DNA from: Micromonospora zingiberis
Lineage (GTDB): Bacteria; Actinomycetota; Actinomycetes; Mycobacteriales; Micromonosporaceae
Direction: 5' to 3'
Assembly (NCBI RefSeq): GCF_004331455.1
Contig: NZ_SJJR01000012.1
Coordinates: 62,001-126,000, forward strand
Length of the DNA stretch: 64,000 nt
Part shown: piece by piece, positions 49,652 to 58,790 of the stretch
Numbering within the stretch: the first letter of the stretch is position 1
Layout of the letters: each line of letters opens with the position of its first letter
Notes under the pieces: generated by a model
Database searches by the model: none
What the model saw: the letters and a program-made list of their open reading frames with translations, nothing else
What the model was told of the DNA's origin: nothing
Translations under genes and position numbers: made by a program

Positions 49652-50674
49652 ATGAGGATCGGCATTGTGGGGGCCACCGGCCAGGTCGGTGGCGTCATGC
49701 GGCAGGTGTTGGCGGACCGGGAGTTCCCGGCGGAGCAGGTACGGCTGTTCGCCTCGGCGCGTTCGGTCGGGCGTACGCTGCCGTGGCGCGGCGGGGAGGT
49801 CGCCGTCGAGGACGCGGCCAGCGCCGACTACTCGGGGCTGGACATCGTGCTCTTCTCCGCTGGTAAGGGCACCGCGAAGGAGTTGGCGCCCCGGGTCGCC
49901 GCCGCCGGTGCGGTGGTCATCGACAACTCCTCGGCCTTCCGGATGGACCCGGAGGTGCCGCTGGTCGTCGCCGAGGTCAACCCGCACGCCGCCGGTCGTC
50001 GCCCCAAGGGCATCATCGCCAACCCCAACTGCACCACGATGGCCGCGATGCCGGTGTTGCGCCCGCTGCACGCCGAGGCGGAACTGGTCAGCCTGGTCGT
50101 CTCGACCTACCAGGCGGTCTCCGGTGCCGGCCTGTCCGGCGTCGCCGAGCTGGACGAGCAGGTCCGCAAGGTGGCCGAGGGCGCGTCCGGCCTCGCCTTC
50201 GACGGTGCCGCGGTGGAATTCCCCGCGCCCCGCTCGTTCGTCCGGCCGATCGCGTTCAACGTGCTGCCGCTCGCCGGCTCGATCGTCGACGACGGGTCGG
50301 CGGAGACCGACGAGGAGCAGAAGCTGCGCAACGAGAGCCGCAAGATCCTGGAGATCCCGGGCCTGAAGGTCTCCGGCACCTGCGTCCGGGTGCCGGTCTT
50401 CACCGGGCACTCGTTGCAGATCAACGCCCGGTTCGCCCGGCCGATCAGCCCGCAGCGCGCCGTCGAACTGCTCGATGGTGCGCCTGGTGTGGCGTTGAGT
50501 GACGTGCCGACGCCGTTGCAGGCCGCCGGACAGGATCCGACCTACGTGGGGCGGATCCGCGCCGACGAGACCGTCGAGCACGGGTTGGCGCTGTTCTGTT
50601 CGAACGACAACCTGCGCAAGGGGGCCGCACTCAACGCGGTGCAGATCGCCGAGCTGGTGGCCGCCGGGAGCTGA
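49652..50674 (+). CDS. asd: Aspartate-semialdehyde dehydrogenase
   Basis: 340 residues from ATG 49652; TAGCCT seven bases upstream suggests a leaderless transcript. N-terminal nucleotide-binding GATGQVGGVMRQVL, catalytic Cys in NPNCTTMAAMPVL, His in RVPVFTGHSLQINARF. It makes aspartate 4-semialdehyde for diaminopimelate/lysine, threonine and methionine. The lysC partner is not adjacent, unlike many actinobacteria where lysC-asd form an operon. Confidence 0.95.
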   Translation: MRIGIVGATGQVGGVMRQVLADREFPAEQVRLFASARSVGRTLPWRGGEVAVEDAASADYSGLDIVLFSAGKGTAKELAPRVAAAGAVVIDNSSAFRMDPEVPLVVAEVNPHAAGRRPKGIIANPNCTTMAAMPVLRPLHAEAELVSLVVSTYQAVSGAGLSGVAELDEQVRKVAEGASGLAFDGAAVEFPAPRSFVRPIAFNVLPLAGSIVDDGSAETDEEQKLRNESRKILEIPGLKVSGTCVRVPVFTGHSLQINARFARPISPQRAVELLDGAPGVALSDVPTPLQAAGQDPTYVGRIRADETVEHGLALFCSNDNLRKGAALNAVQIAELVAAGS

Positions 50675-50744
50675 CCTTCGGGCGCGTTACTGGTCGGGGC
50701 CCCCGGGTAGACCCATGGTTGCCCTACACCGAGAGGGAGGCACC

Positions 50745-51161
50745 ATGACAACGGTCGGAGAGTTCATGACGACCCGGTTGGTGACCATGGACGGCAACGA
50801 CACGCTCGTCGCGGCGGCCCGGGAGATGCGTGACTCCGCGATCGGCGACGTGGTGGTGACCGATGGCGACAACGTGGTCGGCATCATCACGGACCGGGAC
50901 ATCACGGTCCGCGGGGTGGCGGAGAACCTGGACCCGGACACCACCCGGCTCAACCAGCTCACCACCAAGGACGTGATCACGGTCAGCCAGTACGACGACG
51001 CGGTGTCCGCCGCCGACCTGATGCGGACGTACGCCGTACGGCGGCTGCCGGTGGTCGAGGACGGCCGGCTGATCGGTCTCGTGTCAATGGGTGACCTGGC
51101 CGTCGAGCGGGAACCGCAGTCGGTACTCGCCGACATCAGCGCCGACGACCCGAACAACTGA
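50745..51161 (+). CDS. CBS-domain-pair protein
   Basis: 138 residues from ATG 50745 (GAGGGAGG upstream). Two CBS domains: VGEFMTTRLVTMDGNDTLVAAAREMRDSAIGDVVVTDGDNVVGIITDRDI and LTTKDVITVSQYDDAVSAADLMRTYAVRRLPVVEDGRLIGLVSMGDLA. Bateman modules bind adenine nucleotides; stand-alone actinobacterial versions (like hypoxic response protein 1) have unknown targets. A terminator follows. Confidence 0.92.
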   Translation: MTTVGEFMTTRLVTMDGNDTLVAAAREMRDSAIGDVVVTDGDNVVGIITDRDITVRGVAENLDPDTTRLNQLTTKDVITVSQYDDAVSAADLMRTYAVRRLPVVEDGRLIGLVSMGDLAVEREPQSVLADISADDPNN

Positions 51162-51173
51162 CCCGCGTGCCCG

Positions 51174-51211
51174 CGAGGGCCGGCGCCCCGACCCCGGGGA
51201 GCCGGCCCTCG
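51174..51211 (+). terminator. Terminator after the CBS gene
   Basis: CGAGGGCCGGC (51174-51184) and GCCGGCCCTCG (51201-51211), followed by TCGTTTCC. Confidence 0.8.
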
Positions 51212-51354
51212 TCGTTTCCACCTCGGGCCTCACCCGATCCGGGCGAGGTTGACCTCGTACCGGGCGGGGACCCTGCTTCGAGGCGAAGGGCCGGTCGGTG
51301 TGCGGGCGCACGGCGCACCGGCCGGGGCCGGAGGCGACGGGGAGGGGAGGCCCG

Positions 51355-51723
51355 ATGGCGGACGCGACCGTTCGGTTCTTCGAGGATCTCGACCACCGGG
51401 GATACGACCCCCTGCTGGCGAAGATCTCCGGGACTGTGCGTTTCGACCTGCACGAGGGGCCACAGAGCATGCACTGGCTGGTCCGGATCGAGCGGGGCGA
51501 GGTCCAGGTCAGCCGGGAGGACATGGAGGCGGACACGGTCGTCGGCACCAGCCCGGCACTGTTCGAGGACCTGATCACCGGGCGGGAGAACGGGCTGGCG
51601 GCGCTGCTGCGGGGCGACATGACGGTGACCGGTGACGCCCGCCTGATCGTGCAGTTGGAACGGATCTTTCCCGGCCCGCCGCACAGCGAGGGACCGCATC
51701 GCTACCGGAAGGAGATGCGCTGA
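51355..51723 (+). CDS. SCP2-like sterol/lipid-carrier domain protein
   Basis: 122 residues from ATG 51355 (GGGGAGGGGAGG upstream). SCP2 pattern: TVRFFEDLDHRGYDPLLAKISGTVRFDLHEGPQSMHWLVRIERGEVQV... GTSPALFEDLITGRENGLAALLRGDMTVTGDARLIVQLERIFPG. Binds a hydrophobic ligand in a small cavity. The stop overlaps the ATG of the debranching-type gene (TGATG), an unexpected coupling. Confidence 0.8.
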   Translation: MADATVRFFEDLDHRGYDPLLAKISGTVRFDLHEGPQSMHWLVRIERGEVQVSREDMEADTVVGTSPALFEDLITGRENGLAALLRGDMTVTGDARLIVQLERIFPGPPHSEGPHRYRKEMR

Positions 51724-53783
51724 TGGCGCCGAGCCACACCGTGCGGATCCTGGACGGCAACACCTTCGTCGTCTCGGAGGCCACCGGGGACATCGAGGCG
51801 ACGCCGACCGAGCCGACCGGGTTGTTCTCCATCGACACCCGCTTCCTGTCGAAGTGGGTGCTGACGGTCAACGGTGAGCGGCTCAACGCCCTCTCGTACG
51901 ACGACCTCCAGTACTACGAGTCGCGCTTCTTCCTGGTGCCGGGCCTGGCCACGCACTACGTCGACGCCAAGCTGTCGATCATCCGTGAGCGGGCCGTCGG
52001 GGGCAGCTTCCGGGAGAGCATCACCATCCTCAACCACGACGAGAAGGCGGTCGAGCTGGAGATCCGGATGGACGCCGGCTCCGACTTCGCCGACCTGTTC
52101 GAGGTCAAGGACGAGATCCTGAACAAGAAGGGCGAGACGTACGCCGAAGTGGAGCCGGACCGGCTACGCCTGGGCTACCGGCGGGGCAACTTCCGGCGCG
52201 AGACGATCATCTCGTCCTCCGAGCCGGCGCGCTACGACCGTAACGGCTTCTCCTACACCGTCCGCCTCGAACCCAACGAGCAGTGGGACACCAACATCGA
52301 CGTACACACGCAGGCGCTCGGCCCGGGTGGCCGGGACCTGCGCATCGGGCTGCGGATCCATGGCACCGAGCGGCTCGCGTTGCAGCACGACCTGGAGGAG
52401 TGGATCGCCAAGGCGCCCAAGGTGAACAGCGAACACGGTCAGGTCGCCGCGACGTACCAGCGGTGCATGGTGGACCTGGCCGCGTTGCGTTTCGCGCCGC
52501 TGTCGCTCGGCGGTCAGACGCTGCCCGCCGCCGGCCTGCCCTGGTTCATGACCATGTTCGGTCGGGACAGCATCCTGACCTGCTTGCAGACGTTGCCGTT
52601 CACGCCCGATCTGAGCGCGACCACGCTGCGGATCCTGGGTGCGCTTCAGGGCACCCGGTTCGACGACTTCCGTGAGGAGGACCCGGGCCGGATCCTGCAC
52701 GAGATGCGCTACGGCGAGAGCGCGGCCTTCGAGGAACAGCCGCACTCGCCGTACTACGGCTCGGTGGATGCCACCCCGCTGTTCGTGGTGCTGCTCGACG
52801 AGTACGAGCGGTGGAGCGGCGACGTCGCGCTGGTCAAGGAGTTGGAGCAGGAGTGCCGTCGGGCCCTGCGCTGGATCGACGACTATGCCGACCTGGTCGG
52901 CAACGGCTACATCTGGTACGAGCGGCGCAACACCGACAACGGCCTGGAGAACCAGTGCTGGAAGGACTCCTGGGACTCCATCTCGTACGCCGACGGCACA
53001 CTGCCGCCGTTTCCCCGGGCCACCTGCGAGGTGCAGGGGTACGCGTACGACGCGAAGATGCGCGCCGCCCGGATGGCCCGCGAGTTCTGGGGCGACCCGG
53101 CGTACGCGGAGGAGTTGGAGCGGGACGCGGCCGAGCTGAAGGAGCGTTTCAACCGGGACTGGTGGGTCGCCGACCGGGGCTACTACGCGCTCGGGCTCGA
53201 CCCCGACGGGCGGCAGTGCGACGTGCTCAGCTCGAACATCGGCCACCTGCTGTGGAGCGGGATCGTCACCGACGACCGGGCCGAGCAGGTCGCCCAGCAC
53301 CTGGTCGGCGATCGACTGTTCTCCGGCTGGGGGGTGCGGACGCTGGCCGAGGGGGAGGTCCGCTACAACCCCATCGGCTACCACAACGGCACGGTCTGGC
53401 CCTTCGACACCTCCTTCTGTGCCTGGGGGCTGCGTCGCTACGGCTTCGCCGAGGAGGCCGCCACGGTCGCCAACGGGATCCTGGACGCCGCGCGGTACTT
53501 CGACGGCCGGTTGCCGGAGGCGTTCGGCGGCTACCCGCGTGAGCAGACGAAGTTCCCGGTGGAGTATCCGACGGCGTGCAGCCCGCAGGCGTGGTCGACC
53601 GGGGCACCGCTGCTGCTGCTGCGCACGATGCTCGGCCTGGAGCCGCACGAGGGGCACCTGGCGGTGGAGCCGTGCCTGCCGGTGGGCATGGGCCGGATCG
53701 AGGTGCTGGACATCCCGGGCCGTTGGGGTCGCGTGGACGCCTTCGCCCGTGGCCGTCTCGACCTGCACAAACTCGCCGACTGA
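51723..53783 (+). CDS. Amylo-alpha-1,6-glucosidase / glycogen debranching-type protein
   Basis: 686 residues from ATG 51723. N-terminal GDE_N_bis-type beta domain (about 5-210: ILDGNTFVVSEATGDIEATPTEPTGLFSIDTRFLSKW), then an (alpha/alpha)6 barrel with PWFMTMFGRDSILTCLQTLPF, GRILHEMRYGE, YYGSVDATPLFVVLLDEYERWSGD, ENQCWKDSWDSISYADG and YHNGTVWPFDTSFCAWGLRRYGF. No signal peptide. Likely cytoplasmic hydrolase of alpha-1,6 branches or an unknown disaccharide. Coupled to the SCP2 gene. Confidence 0.88.
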   Translation: MAPSHTVRILDGNTFVVSEATGDIEATPTEPTGLFSIDTRFLSKWVLTVNGERLNALSYDDLQYYESRFFLVPGLATHYVDAKLSIIRERAVGGSFRESITILNHDEKAVELEIRMDAGSDFADLFEVKDEILNKKGETYAEVEPDRLRLGYRRGNFRRETIISSSEPARYDRNGFSYTVRLEPNEQWDTNIDVHTQALGPGGRDLRIGLRIHGTERLALQHDLEEWIAKAPKVNSEHGQVAATYQRCMVDLAALRFAPLSLGGQTLPAAGLPWFMTMFGRDSILTCLQTLPFTPDLSATTLRILGALQGTRFDDFREEDPGRILHEMRYGESAAFEEQPHSPYYGSVDATPLFVVLLDEYERWSGDVALVKELEQECRRALRWIDDYADLVGNGYIWYERRNTDNGLENQCWKDSWDSISYADGTLPPFPRATCEVQGYAYDAKMRAARMAREFWGDPAYAEELERDAAELKERFNRDWWVADRGYYALGLDPDGRQCDVLSSNIGHLLWSGIVTDDRAEQVAQHLVGDRLFSGWGVRTLAEGEVRYNPIGYHNGTVWPFDTSFCAWGLRRYGFAEEAATVANGILDAARYFDGRLPEAFGGYPREQTKFPVEYPTACSPQAWSTGAPLLLLRTMLGLEPHEGHLAVEPCLPVGMGRIEVLDIPGRWGRVDAFARGRLDLHKLAD

Positions 53784-53793
53784 CGAGACCGCC

Positions 53794-53834
53794 GACGGTG
53801 GCCGGGCGGCCGGTCGGCGGCCCGGGCCACCGTC
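53794..53834 (+). terminator. Terminator after the debranching-type gene
   Basis: GACGGTGGCCGGGC (53794-53807) and GCCCGGGCCACCGTC (53820-53834) pair with one bulged base. Confidence 0.65.
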
Positions 53835-53872
53835 CCTACCAGCGCGTAACCTACTCGGGGTAAAGTTGTCGG

Positions 53873-54622
53873 ATGCCGGAACTCGTGTATCCGCCCGTGA
53901 TCGCCGCTGCCAAGACCATGTTCCGGGTGCTCGACCTGAAGCTCACCGTGGACGGCGCCCACCACGTACCCCGGACCGGCGGGGCGGTGATGGCCAGCAA
54001 CCACGTCAGCTACCTGGACTTCATCTTCTGCGGACTGGGTGCGCTGGAGTCGAGGCGACTGGTCCGGTTCATGGCGAAGGACTCGGTGTTCCGGCACCGG
54101 GTGTCGGGGCCGCTGATGCGCGGCATGCGGCACATCCCGGTGGACCGGCGGGCCGGCGCCGAGTCGTACGCCGCCGCACTGGCCGCCCTGCGCTCCGGTG
54201 AGGTCGTCGGCGTCTTTCCGGAGGCGACGATCAGTCGATCGTTCACCGTCAAGGACCTCAAGAGCGGCGCCACCCGGATGGCCGGCGAGGCGGCCGTCCC
54301 GGTGCTGCCGGTGGCGCTCTGGGGTACCCAGCGACTGTGGACCAAGGGCCGTCCACGCACGCTCACCCGGCGACACACCCCGATCACCATTCTGGTCGGC
54401 GAGCCGATGGACCCGGCCGCCTATCCGGACGCCGGTGCGATGAGCGTCGAGCTGAAGACGCGCTTGCGGGCGCTGGTCGACCGGGCCCAGCGGCAGTACC
54501 CGGACCGGCCCGCCGACGAGGCGGACCGGTGGTGGCTGCCGGCGCACCTCGGCGGCACCGCGCCGACGCCGGAGCAGGCCGCCGCGCTCGACGCCGAGGA
54601 CCGCCAGGCCCGTACCGGCTGA
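53873..54622 (+). CDS. 1-acyl-sn-glycerol-3-phosphate acyltransferase family
   Basis: 249 residues from ATG 53873. PlsC motifs: NHVSYLDF (NHxxxxD, about residues 43-48), FPEATISRS (FPEG-type), and GEAAVPVLPVALWGTQ. TAAAGT lies six bases before the ATG, which fits a leaderless transcript. It acylates lysophosphatidate or a related acceptor at the inner membrane. The convergent neighbour begins two bases after the stop. Confidence 0.92.
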   Translation: MPELVYPPVIAAAKTMFRVLDLKLTVDGAHHVPRTGGAVMASNHVSYLDFIFCGLGALESRRLVRFMAKDSVFRHRVSGPLMRGMRHIPVDRRAGAESYAAALAALRSGEVVGVFPEATISRSFTVKDLKSGATRMAGEAAVPVLPVALWGTQRLWTKGRPRTLTRRHTPITILVGEPMDPAAYPDAGAMSVELKTRLRALVDRAQRQYPDRPADEADRWWLPAHLGGTAPTPEQAAALDAEDRQARTG

Positions 54623-54623
54623 T

Positions 54624-55325
54624 CTACCGCTGGCCCGAGGCCGCGCCGTACGGCATCTGGTCGGCGTTGCGCGGCCGGTAGTAGTCGTCGCGGGAGTGGA
54701 ACTCGACCGGCAACGATCCGGGCAGGATCACCCGCCCCTGGCCGGGTCGCGGTGAGACGAGGGTGAGCCGCGACAGCGCGTCCCGTTCCGGTGGGGACAG
54801 ATCCACCAGCTCGGGCCGGGTCAGCCGGAACGTCGCCACCGCCCGGCGGATCTCCTGGCTCAACCGCTCGACCTGGGCGTCCGGGCCGACCATCGCCAGC
54901 GCCGGCTGTTGGATGGTACGCAGCGCGTCGCAGACCACCAGCAGCCGCGCGGGACCGCCCGCAGCGGACGGCAGCGACTCCAGCCGGGACGGCCACTGCC
55001 AGCGCACCTGGCCGCTGACAAGTGCCGAGCGCCGGGCGCCCCGGCGGTGCCGGGCACCGACCATGGCGAGTTGCGAGCCGGCGCCGACGTACACCAACCG
55101 GTGGTCGGTGATGGTCAGCGTGACCGGACCGGGCTGCGTCCAGGTGTGCCGGGCCTCGGTGGGACCGAGCAGGTAGCCGGCCACGTCCAGCTGGTGCTGG
55201 CCGAGTATCCGCTCGCCGCCGTCCGGCACCAGTTCGTGCCGCCGATCCAGGATCGGGCCGCTGTCGTCGTCCACCGCGTCGAAGCGATGCGGCGCGATGA
55301 AAAACGGGGACGCGTCCTCGTGCAT
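54624..55325 (-). CDS. Uncharacterised protein
   Basis: 233 residues from ATG 55325 (GGAGG 9 bases upstream; the frame to 55625 has no better start). Begins MHEDASPFFIAPHRFDAVDDD. A middle region (HTWTQPGPVTLTITDHRLVYVGAGSQLAMVGARHRRGARRSALVSGQVRWQWPSRLESL) suggests a beta-rich PH- or GRAM-like domain, and REIRRAVATFRLTRPEL a helix. I do not recognise a family. No signal peptide. Confidence 0.7.
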   Translation of the reverse strand: MHEDASPFFIAPHRFDAVDDDSGPILDRRHELVPDGGERILGQHQLDVAGYLLGPTEARHTWTQPGPVTLTITDHRLVYVGAGSQLAMVGARHRRGARRSALVSGQVRWQWPSRLESLPSAAGGPARLLVVCDALRTIQQPALAMVGPDAQVERLSQEIRRAVATFRLTRPELVDLSPPERDALSRLTLVSPRPGQGRVILPGSLPVEFHSRDDYYRPRNADQMPYGAASGQR

Positions 55326-55399
55326 CGTCACGAACCTCCGGTGCAGACGGCATCTGCGCACGAGCCTTGTCCAGCCGGAGTGCGGTGTCATGACGCCCG

Positions 55400-56113
55400 T
55401 TAGGGGGTCGGCCAATCGGACGCCGCCTGCGACCGGTAGATGCCGATTTCCTCCGGTCGGATGAGACCGTCCTCGATCGCCCGGGCCAGCAGGGCCGCCT
55501 TCGTGGCCGCCGGCCTGCCCGCCCGGCTGTATTTGATCCGCGCCCGGTCGACGTACTGCTTGACGGTGTGCTCGCTGATCCGCATCCGTCGAGCTACCGA
55601 CGCCTTGGACATCGACTGGAACCACAGCAGCAGCGCCTCGCGCTCCTTGTCGGACAGCATCGGCCGGTCCGGCCGGGAGTCGCCGACCATCGCACCGGCC
55701 AGCGTGGGAGCCACGTACGGGCGGTCACTCGCCGCGTCCAGCACCGTCGCCACGCAGTGTTCCCGCCCCTCGTGCTTGGCGAGGAAGGCCACCGCCCCGG
55801 CGTCCAGCGCGGCGAGCATCGTCTGCGGATCCGAGTGTTCCGAGTAGACCACCACACGTCTGCCGGCGGCACTCAGCTCGGCCAGTTTGTCCAGCATCAC
55901 CCGGCCATGCAACCGCAGGTCGAGCAGGACGACGTCGGCCCCGGGCGCGGCCCGCAGTACCTCGTCGGGATCGTCACCGGTGGCCAGTACGGTCAGCCGG
56001 GGCTCGCTGGCCAGCCAGGCCCGCACCCCGTCGATCACCACCGGGTGGTCGTCCACGATCGCCACGCCGACAGGCCGCCCCGGCGTCATCGACGCCAGCG
56101 CGTCTGCGTCCAT
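55400..56113 (-). CDS. NarL/LuxR-family response regulator
   Basis: 237 residues from ATG 56113. Receiver domain: VAIVDDHPVVIDGVRAWLA, phosphoacceptor Asp in DVVLLDLRLHGR, conserved Ser/Lys in VVYSEHSDPQ and LAKHEG. C-terminal HTH: LSDKEREALLLWFQSMSKASVARRMRISEHTVKQYVDRARIKYSRAGRPAATKAALLARA. It overlaps the preceding gene by 28 bases; three overlapping genes form one two-component unit. Confidence 0.92.
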   Translation of the reverse strand: MDADALASMTPGRPVGVAIVDDHPVVIDGVRAWLASEPRLTVLATGDDPDEVLRAAPGADVVLLDLRLHGRVMLDKLAELSAAGRRVVVYSEHSDPQTMLAALDAGAVAFLAKHEGREHCVATVLDAASDRPYVAPTLAGAMVGDSRPDRPMLSDKEREALLLWFQSMSKASVARRMRISEHTVKQYVDRARIKYSRAGRPAATKAALLARAIEDGLIRPEEIGIYRSQAASDWPTP

Positions 56114-57288
56114 CTGATCTCCCCGTCCCGTTCGTAGAGGTGCTCCACCTGCTCCTCGCCCTGCTCTGTCGGCGGCCCGATGGCGTCCGGACCGGCCCGG
56201 TCCGGGGTGACCAGGCTGACCACCACCTCGTCGGGACCGGCGACGATGGTCAGCCGGGCCCAGTCCCGCGCGTCGGCGAGCGTGGCGGTGAGCGGATCGG
56301 CCAGGCTGCGGCGGATCTGCACCGGCAGCGGTGGCGGTGTACCAATTGTGACAAGGTCAATCGGCAGCCCGTTACGCTCGGCCAGATCGGCCGCGGCCCG
56401 CAGTTCGTGCAGGAGTGGATGGGGCACGTCGTCGGATTCGGCGATCAGCCGCCGTAGCCGCCCCGCGGCCCGTACGCACCGGCGCTGCACGTCCGGATCG
56501 GACGGATCGGCCCGCCCCTGCGCCAACTCGGTCAGCACCTCGGTCGCGGCGTCGCTGGCCAGGGCCAGCCGCCCCCGCCGCTCGCCGCGCGCCCGCTCGG
56601 CGGCCTCGCGTTCGGCCGACATCGCGTTGGCCGCCGCGGCGTTGGCCGCCCGGTCACGGGAGAGCATCGCGAGCGTCAGCGCTCCGGCGAAGACCGCCAC
56701 CGGCAGCGACGAGGTGCCGTAGAGCGCCATCGCGGCGCGGGCCAGATCCGCCGCCCCGGTGGCGCCGTACAGCGCGACGGCGGTCAGCGCGGTGGCCGCG
56801 TGCGCGGCCAGCAGCGCGAGCAGCCACCTGACGGGCCGGCCCCAGAGCACCACCAGGAAGAACCAGGCGAGCGTGCCCCAGACCCAGTTGGCCGGGCTGA
56901 ACAGGTGCGTGCGACCCACCGCCGCGAAGACCGCCACGTCGACCGCGAGCAGCAGCCCGGCCAGCGGAGGCGCCGGCAGTGGGGTGTCCCGCAGCAGCCG
57001 GACCCCGGCGAGCACCCCGACGGCCGCCACCAGCACCCAGCCGCCGACCACCACCTGCGGTACGGCCAACTCGGTGCGGGCGCCCAGCACCGCCGGCAAC
57101 CCGATCGCCAGGTGCCACACCAGCGCGATGGTGACCGCCACGATCCGGGCACCCCGGTCGGAGATGCGCGCCACCGCAGCCGCCGCCTGCCCGACGCCGA
57201 CCTTCACGGCCGTGGTCGCCGCGCTGCCGTCGTACGCGGCCGGCATCGCCGCCGGTGGCAGGCGGACGGCGTCGGGTTCAGCCGACAT
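56086..57288 (-). CDS. Membrane protein with degenerate histidine-kinase-like C-terminus
   Basis: 400 residues from ATG 57288, overlapping the kinase gene by 11 bases. Six or so membrane helices (about 45-215), a coiled linker (RDRAANAAAANAMSAEREAAERARGERR) and a C-terminal domain laid out like DHp/HATPase (GRLRRLIAESDDVPHPLLHELRAAADLAERNGLPIDLVTIG) without recognisable H, N or G boxes. Likely a pseudokinase partner sensing a membrane signal for the adjacent kinase/regulator. Confidence 0.75.
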   Translation of the reverse strand: MSAEPDAVRLPPAAMPAAYDGSAATTAVKVGVGQAAAAVARISDRGARIVAVTIALVWHLAIGLPAVLGARTELAVPQVVVGGWVLVAAVGVLAGVRLLRDTPLPAPPLAGLLLAVDVAVFAAVGRTHLFSPANWVWGTLAWFFLVVLWGRPVRWLLALLAAHAATALTAVALYGATGAADLARAAMALYGTSSLPVAVFAGALTLAMLSRDRAANAAAANAMSAEREAAERARGERRGRLALASDAATEVLTELAQGRADPSDPDVQRRCVRAAGRLRRLIAESDDVPHPLLHELRAAADLAERNGLPIDLVTIGTPPPLPVQIRRSLADPLTATLADARDWARLTIVAGPDEVVVSLVTPDRAGPDAIGPPTEQGEEQVEHLYERDGEIRWTQTRWRR

Positions 57289-58456
57289 CCGACCACTCCA
57301 GCCGGATCCGGGTGCCCGCTCCGGGCGCGGAGTCCACCTCGGCCCGTCCGCCGATCGTCGCCATCCGGCCCAGGATCGACTCGCGTAGGCCGTACCGGTG
57401 GGCGGGGACAGTGGCCGGGTCGAAGCCCGGACCCTCGTCGCGTACCTCGACCAGCACCGTGCCGCCACCGGTGCGCAGGCGCAGCGTGGTGGCCGCGCCC
57501 GGCGCGTGCCGGGCCACGTTGGACAGCGCCGCGTGCGCGCTCTCCGCGATCACCTCGGCGACGGGGGCGGGCACGGTGTACGGCGGCAGGTCGGCGTTGA
57601 CCGGCAGGCCCGGTAGCCGGGCGAGCACCTCCCGCAGCCGTTCGTCCAACCGCCGGGTGGCATCCGCCGGCACCGACCGGGCCTCGGCCAGGGTGACGAG
57701 GGTACGCAGGTCAGCATCGCACCGCTCGCGCAGCGCCGCCGACGGGCCGCCGATCACACCCTGCCCGACCATGGTCAGCGTGGCCAGCACGGTGTCGTGC
57801 AGGTCCCGGTTCTGCTGGCGCTCCGCCTCCCGGGCGGTCCGGGCGACAAGTGCCGCCCGGGAGGCCCGCTGGTTGGCCACGAAGTCGGCGTCGGCCCGCG
57901 CCATGCGGCGGCGCATCACCGCGGTCAGCATCGCCGTGCAGGCGGTCTGTGCCAGCAGGGTGGCCGCGTGGGCACTCGCCTCGACGGTGTTGCCGGCGGC
58001 GTGCGCGCCCGTCGCGTACGCGGCGGCGACCAGCAGTCCCGCCGGGACGGACCAGCGTACCGGGGCGGTGGCCTGGGCATTGATCACGGTGGTGCTGGCC
58101 AGTACGGCGATCCAGCTCGCCTCGCCGGGCAGCACCTCCGGTGCGACCAGCACCGGGATCGCCAGGCAGGCGGCGACAGTGAGGGCCAGGTCCCCGGTGA
58201 CCAGCGGCGCGCTGATGCCGTGGTGCCAGGCGCGGATGGCGTACCAGATCGACCAGGCGGTCAGCACGACCACCGCCGGCACGAGCAGCTCGGTGCGCAC
58301 CGGCGGGGTACGCACGGCGAGCGCCACCACCGCGCAGACCAGACCGCAGGACAACCGCAGCAGCGCCGGCAACCGGGTGAAGATGAACGAGAACGCCCCG
58401 CCAGCCGGCGGTTCGACCGTGGCGGGCGACGCGGTCAGGGTGGCCAGGGCCGGCAT
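57278..58456 (-). CDS. Sensor histidine kinase (HisKA_3/NarX type)
   Basis: About 392 residues from ATG 58456 (AAGGA upstream); ATG 58528 and further starts are possible. Several membrane helices (about 20-190), then HisKA_3 box REAERQQNRDLHDTVLATLTMVGQGVIGG with phosphoacceptor His, and an ATPase with ALSNVARHAP (N box), VRDEGPGFDPATVP and YGLRESILGRMATIGGRAEVDSAPGAGTRIRLEW. It phosphorylates the NarL-type regulator encoded two genes on. Confidence 0.9.
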   Translation of the reverse strand: MPALATLTASPATVEPPAGGAFSFIFTRLPALLRLSCGLVCAVVALAVRTPPVRTELLVPAVVVLTAWSIWYAIRAWHHGISAPLVTGDLALTVAACLAIPVLVAPEVLPGEASWIAVLASTTVINAQATAPVRWSVPAGLLVAAAYATGAHAAGNTVEASAHAATLLAQTACTAMLTAVMRRRMARADADFVANQRASRAALVARTAREAERQQNRDLHDTVLATLTMVGQGVIGGPSAALRERCDADLRTLVTLAEARSVPADATRRLDERLREVLARLPGLPVNADLPPYTVPAPVAEVIAESAHAALSNVARHAPGAATTLRLRTGGGTVLVEVRDEGPGFDPATVPAHRYGLRESILGRMATIGGRAEVDSAPGAGTRIRLEWSDVG

Positions 58457-58790
58457 CGGGGGAGCGTCCTTTGCGACAAACGACCCGATCCGGGTGCGCG
58501 CTGAGAGATCGACGCCGGAGAATAACATAAGGCGGCGGCGCTGGTGACGTTCGGTGTCGGGCGTGTCGCCGCTCGTACCCTCGGATTCTTCAGTGGACGT
58601 CGGTCGGGGTCGGCGCTGGTCCACGCGAAACCTCGAATGGTCGGTCGAATGTGGCCCCCCGTGGCGGCCATCGCCGCGCGCCGCGCGCTGGTCGCCTCAC
58701 CCCCAGTCTGTGGGCTTCGCTGTGGCGCTCGCAAATTGCCTGAACATAGCGTAATATATATCGATCAATGTCGATTTAAGAGGGGGTTGC

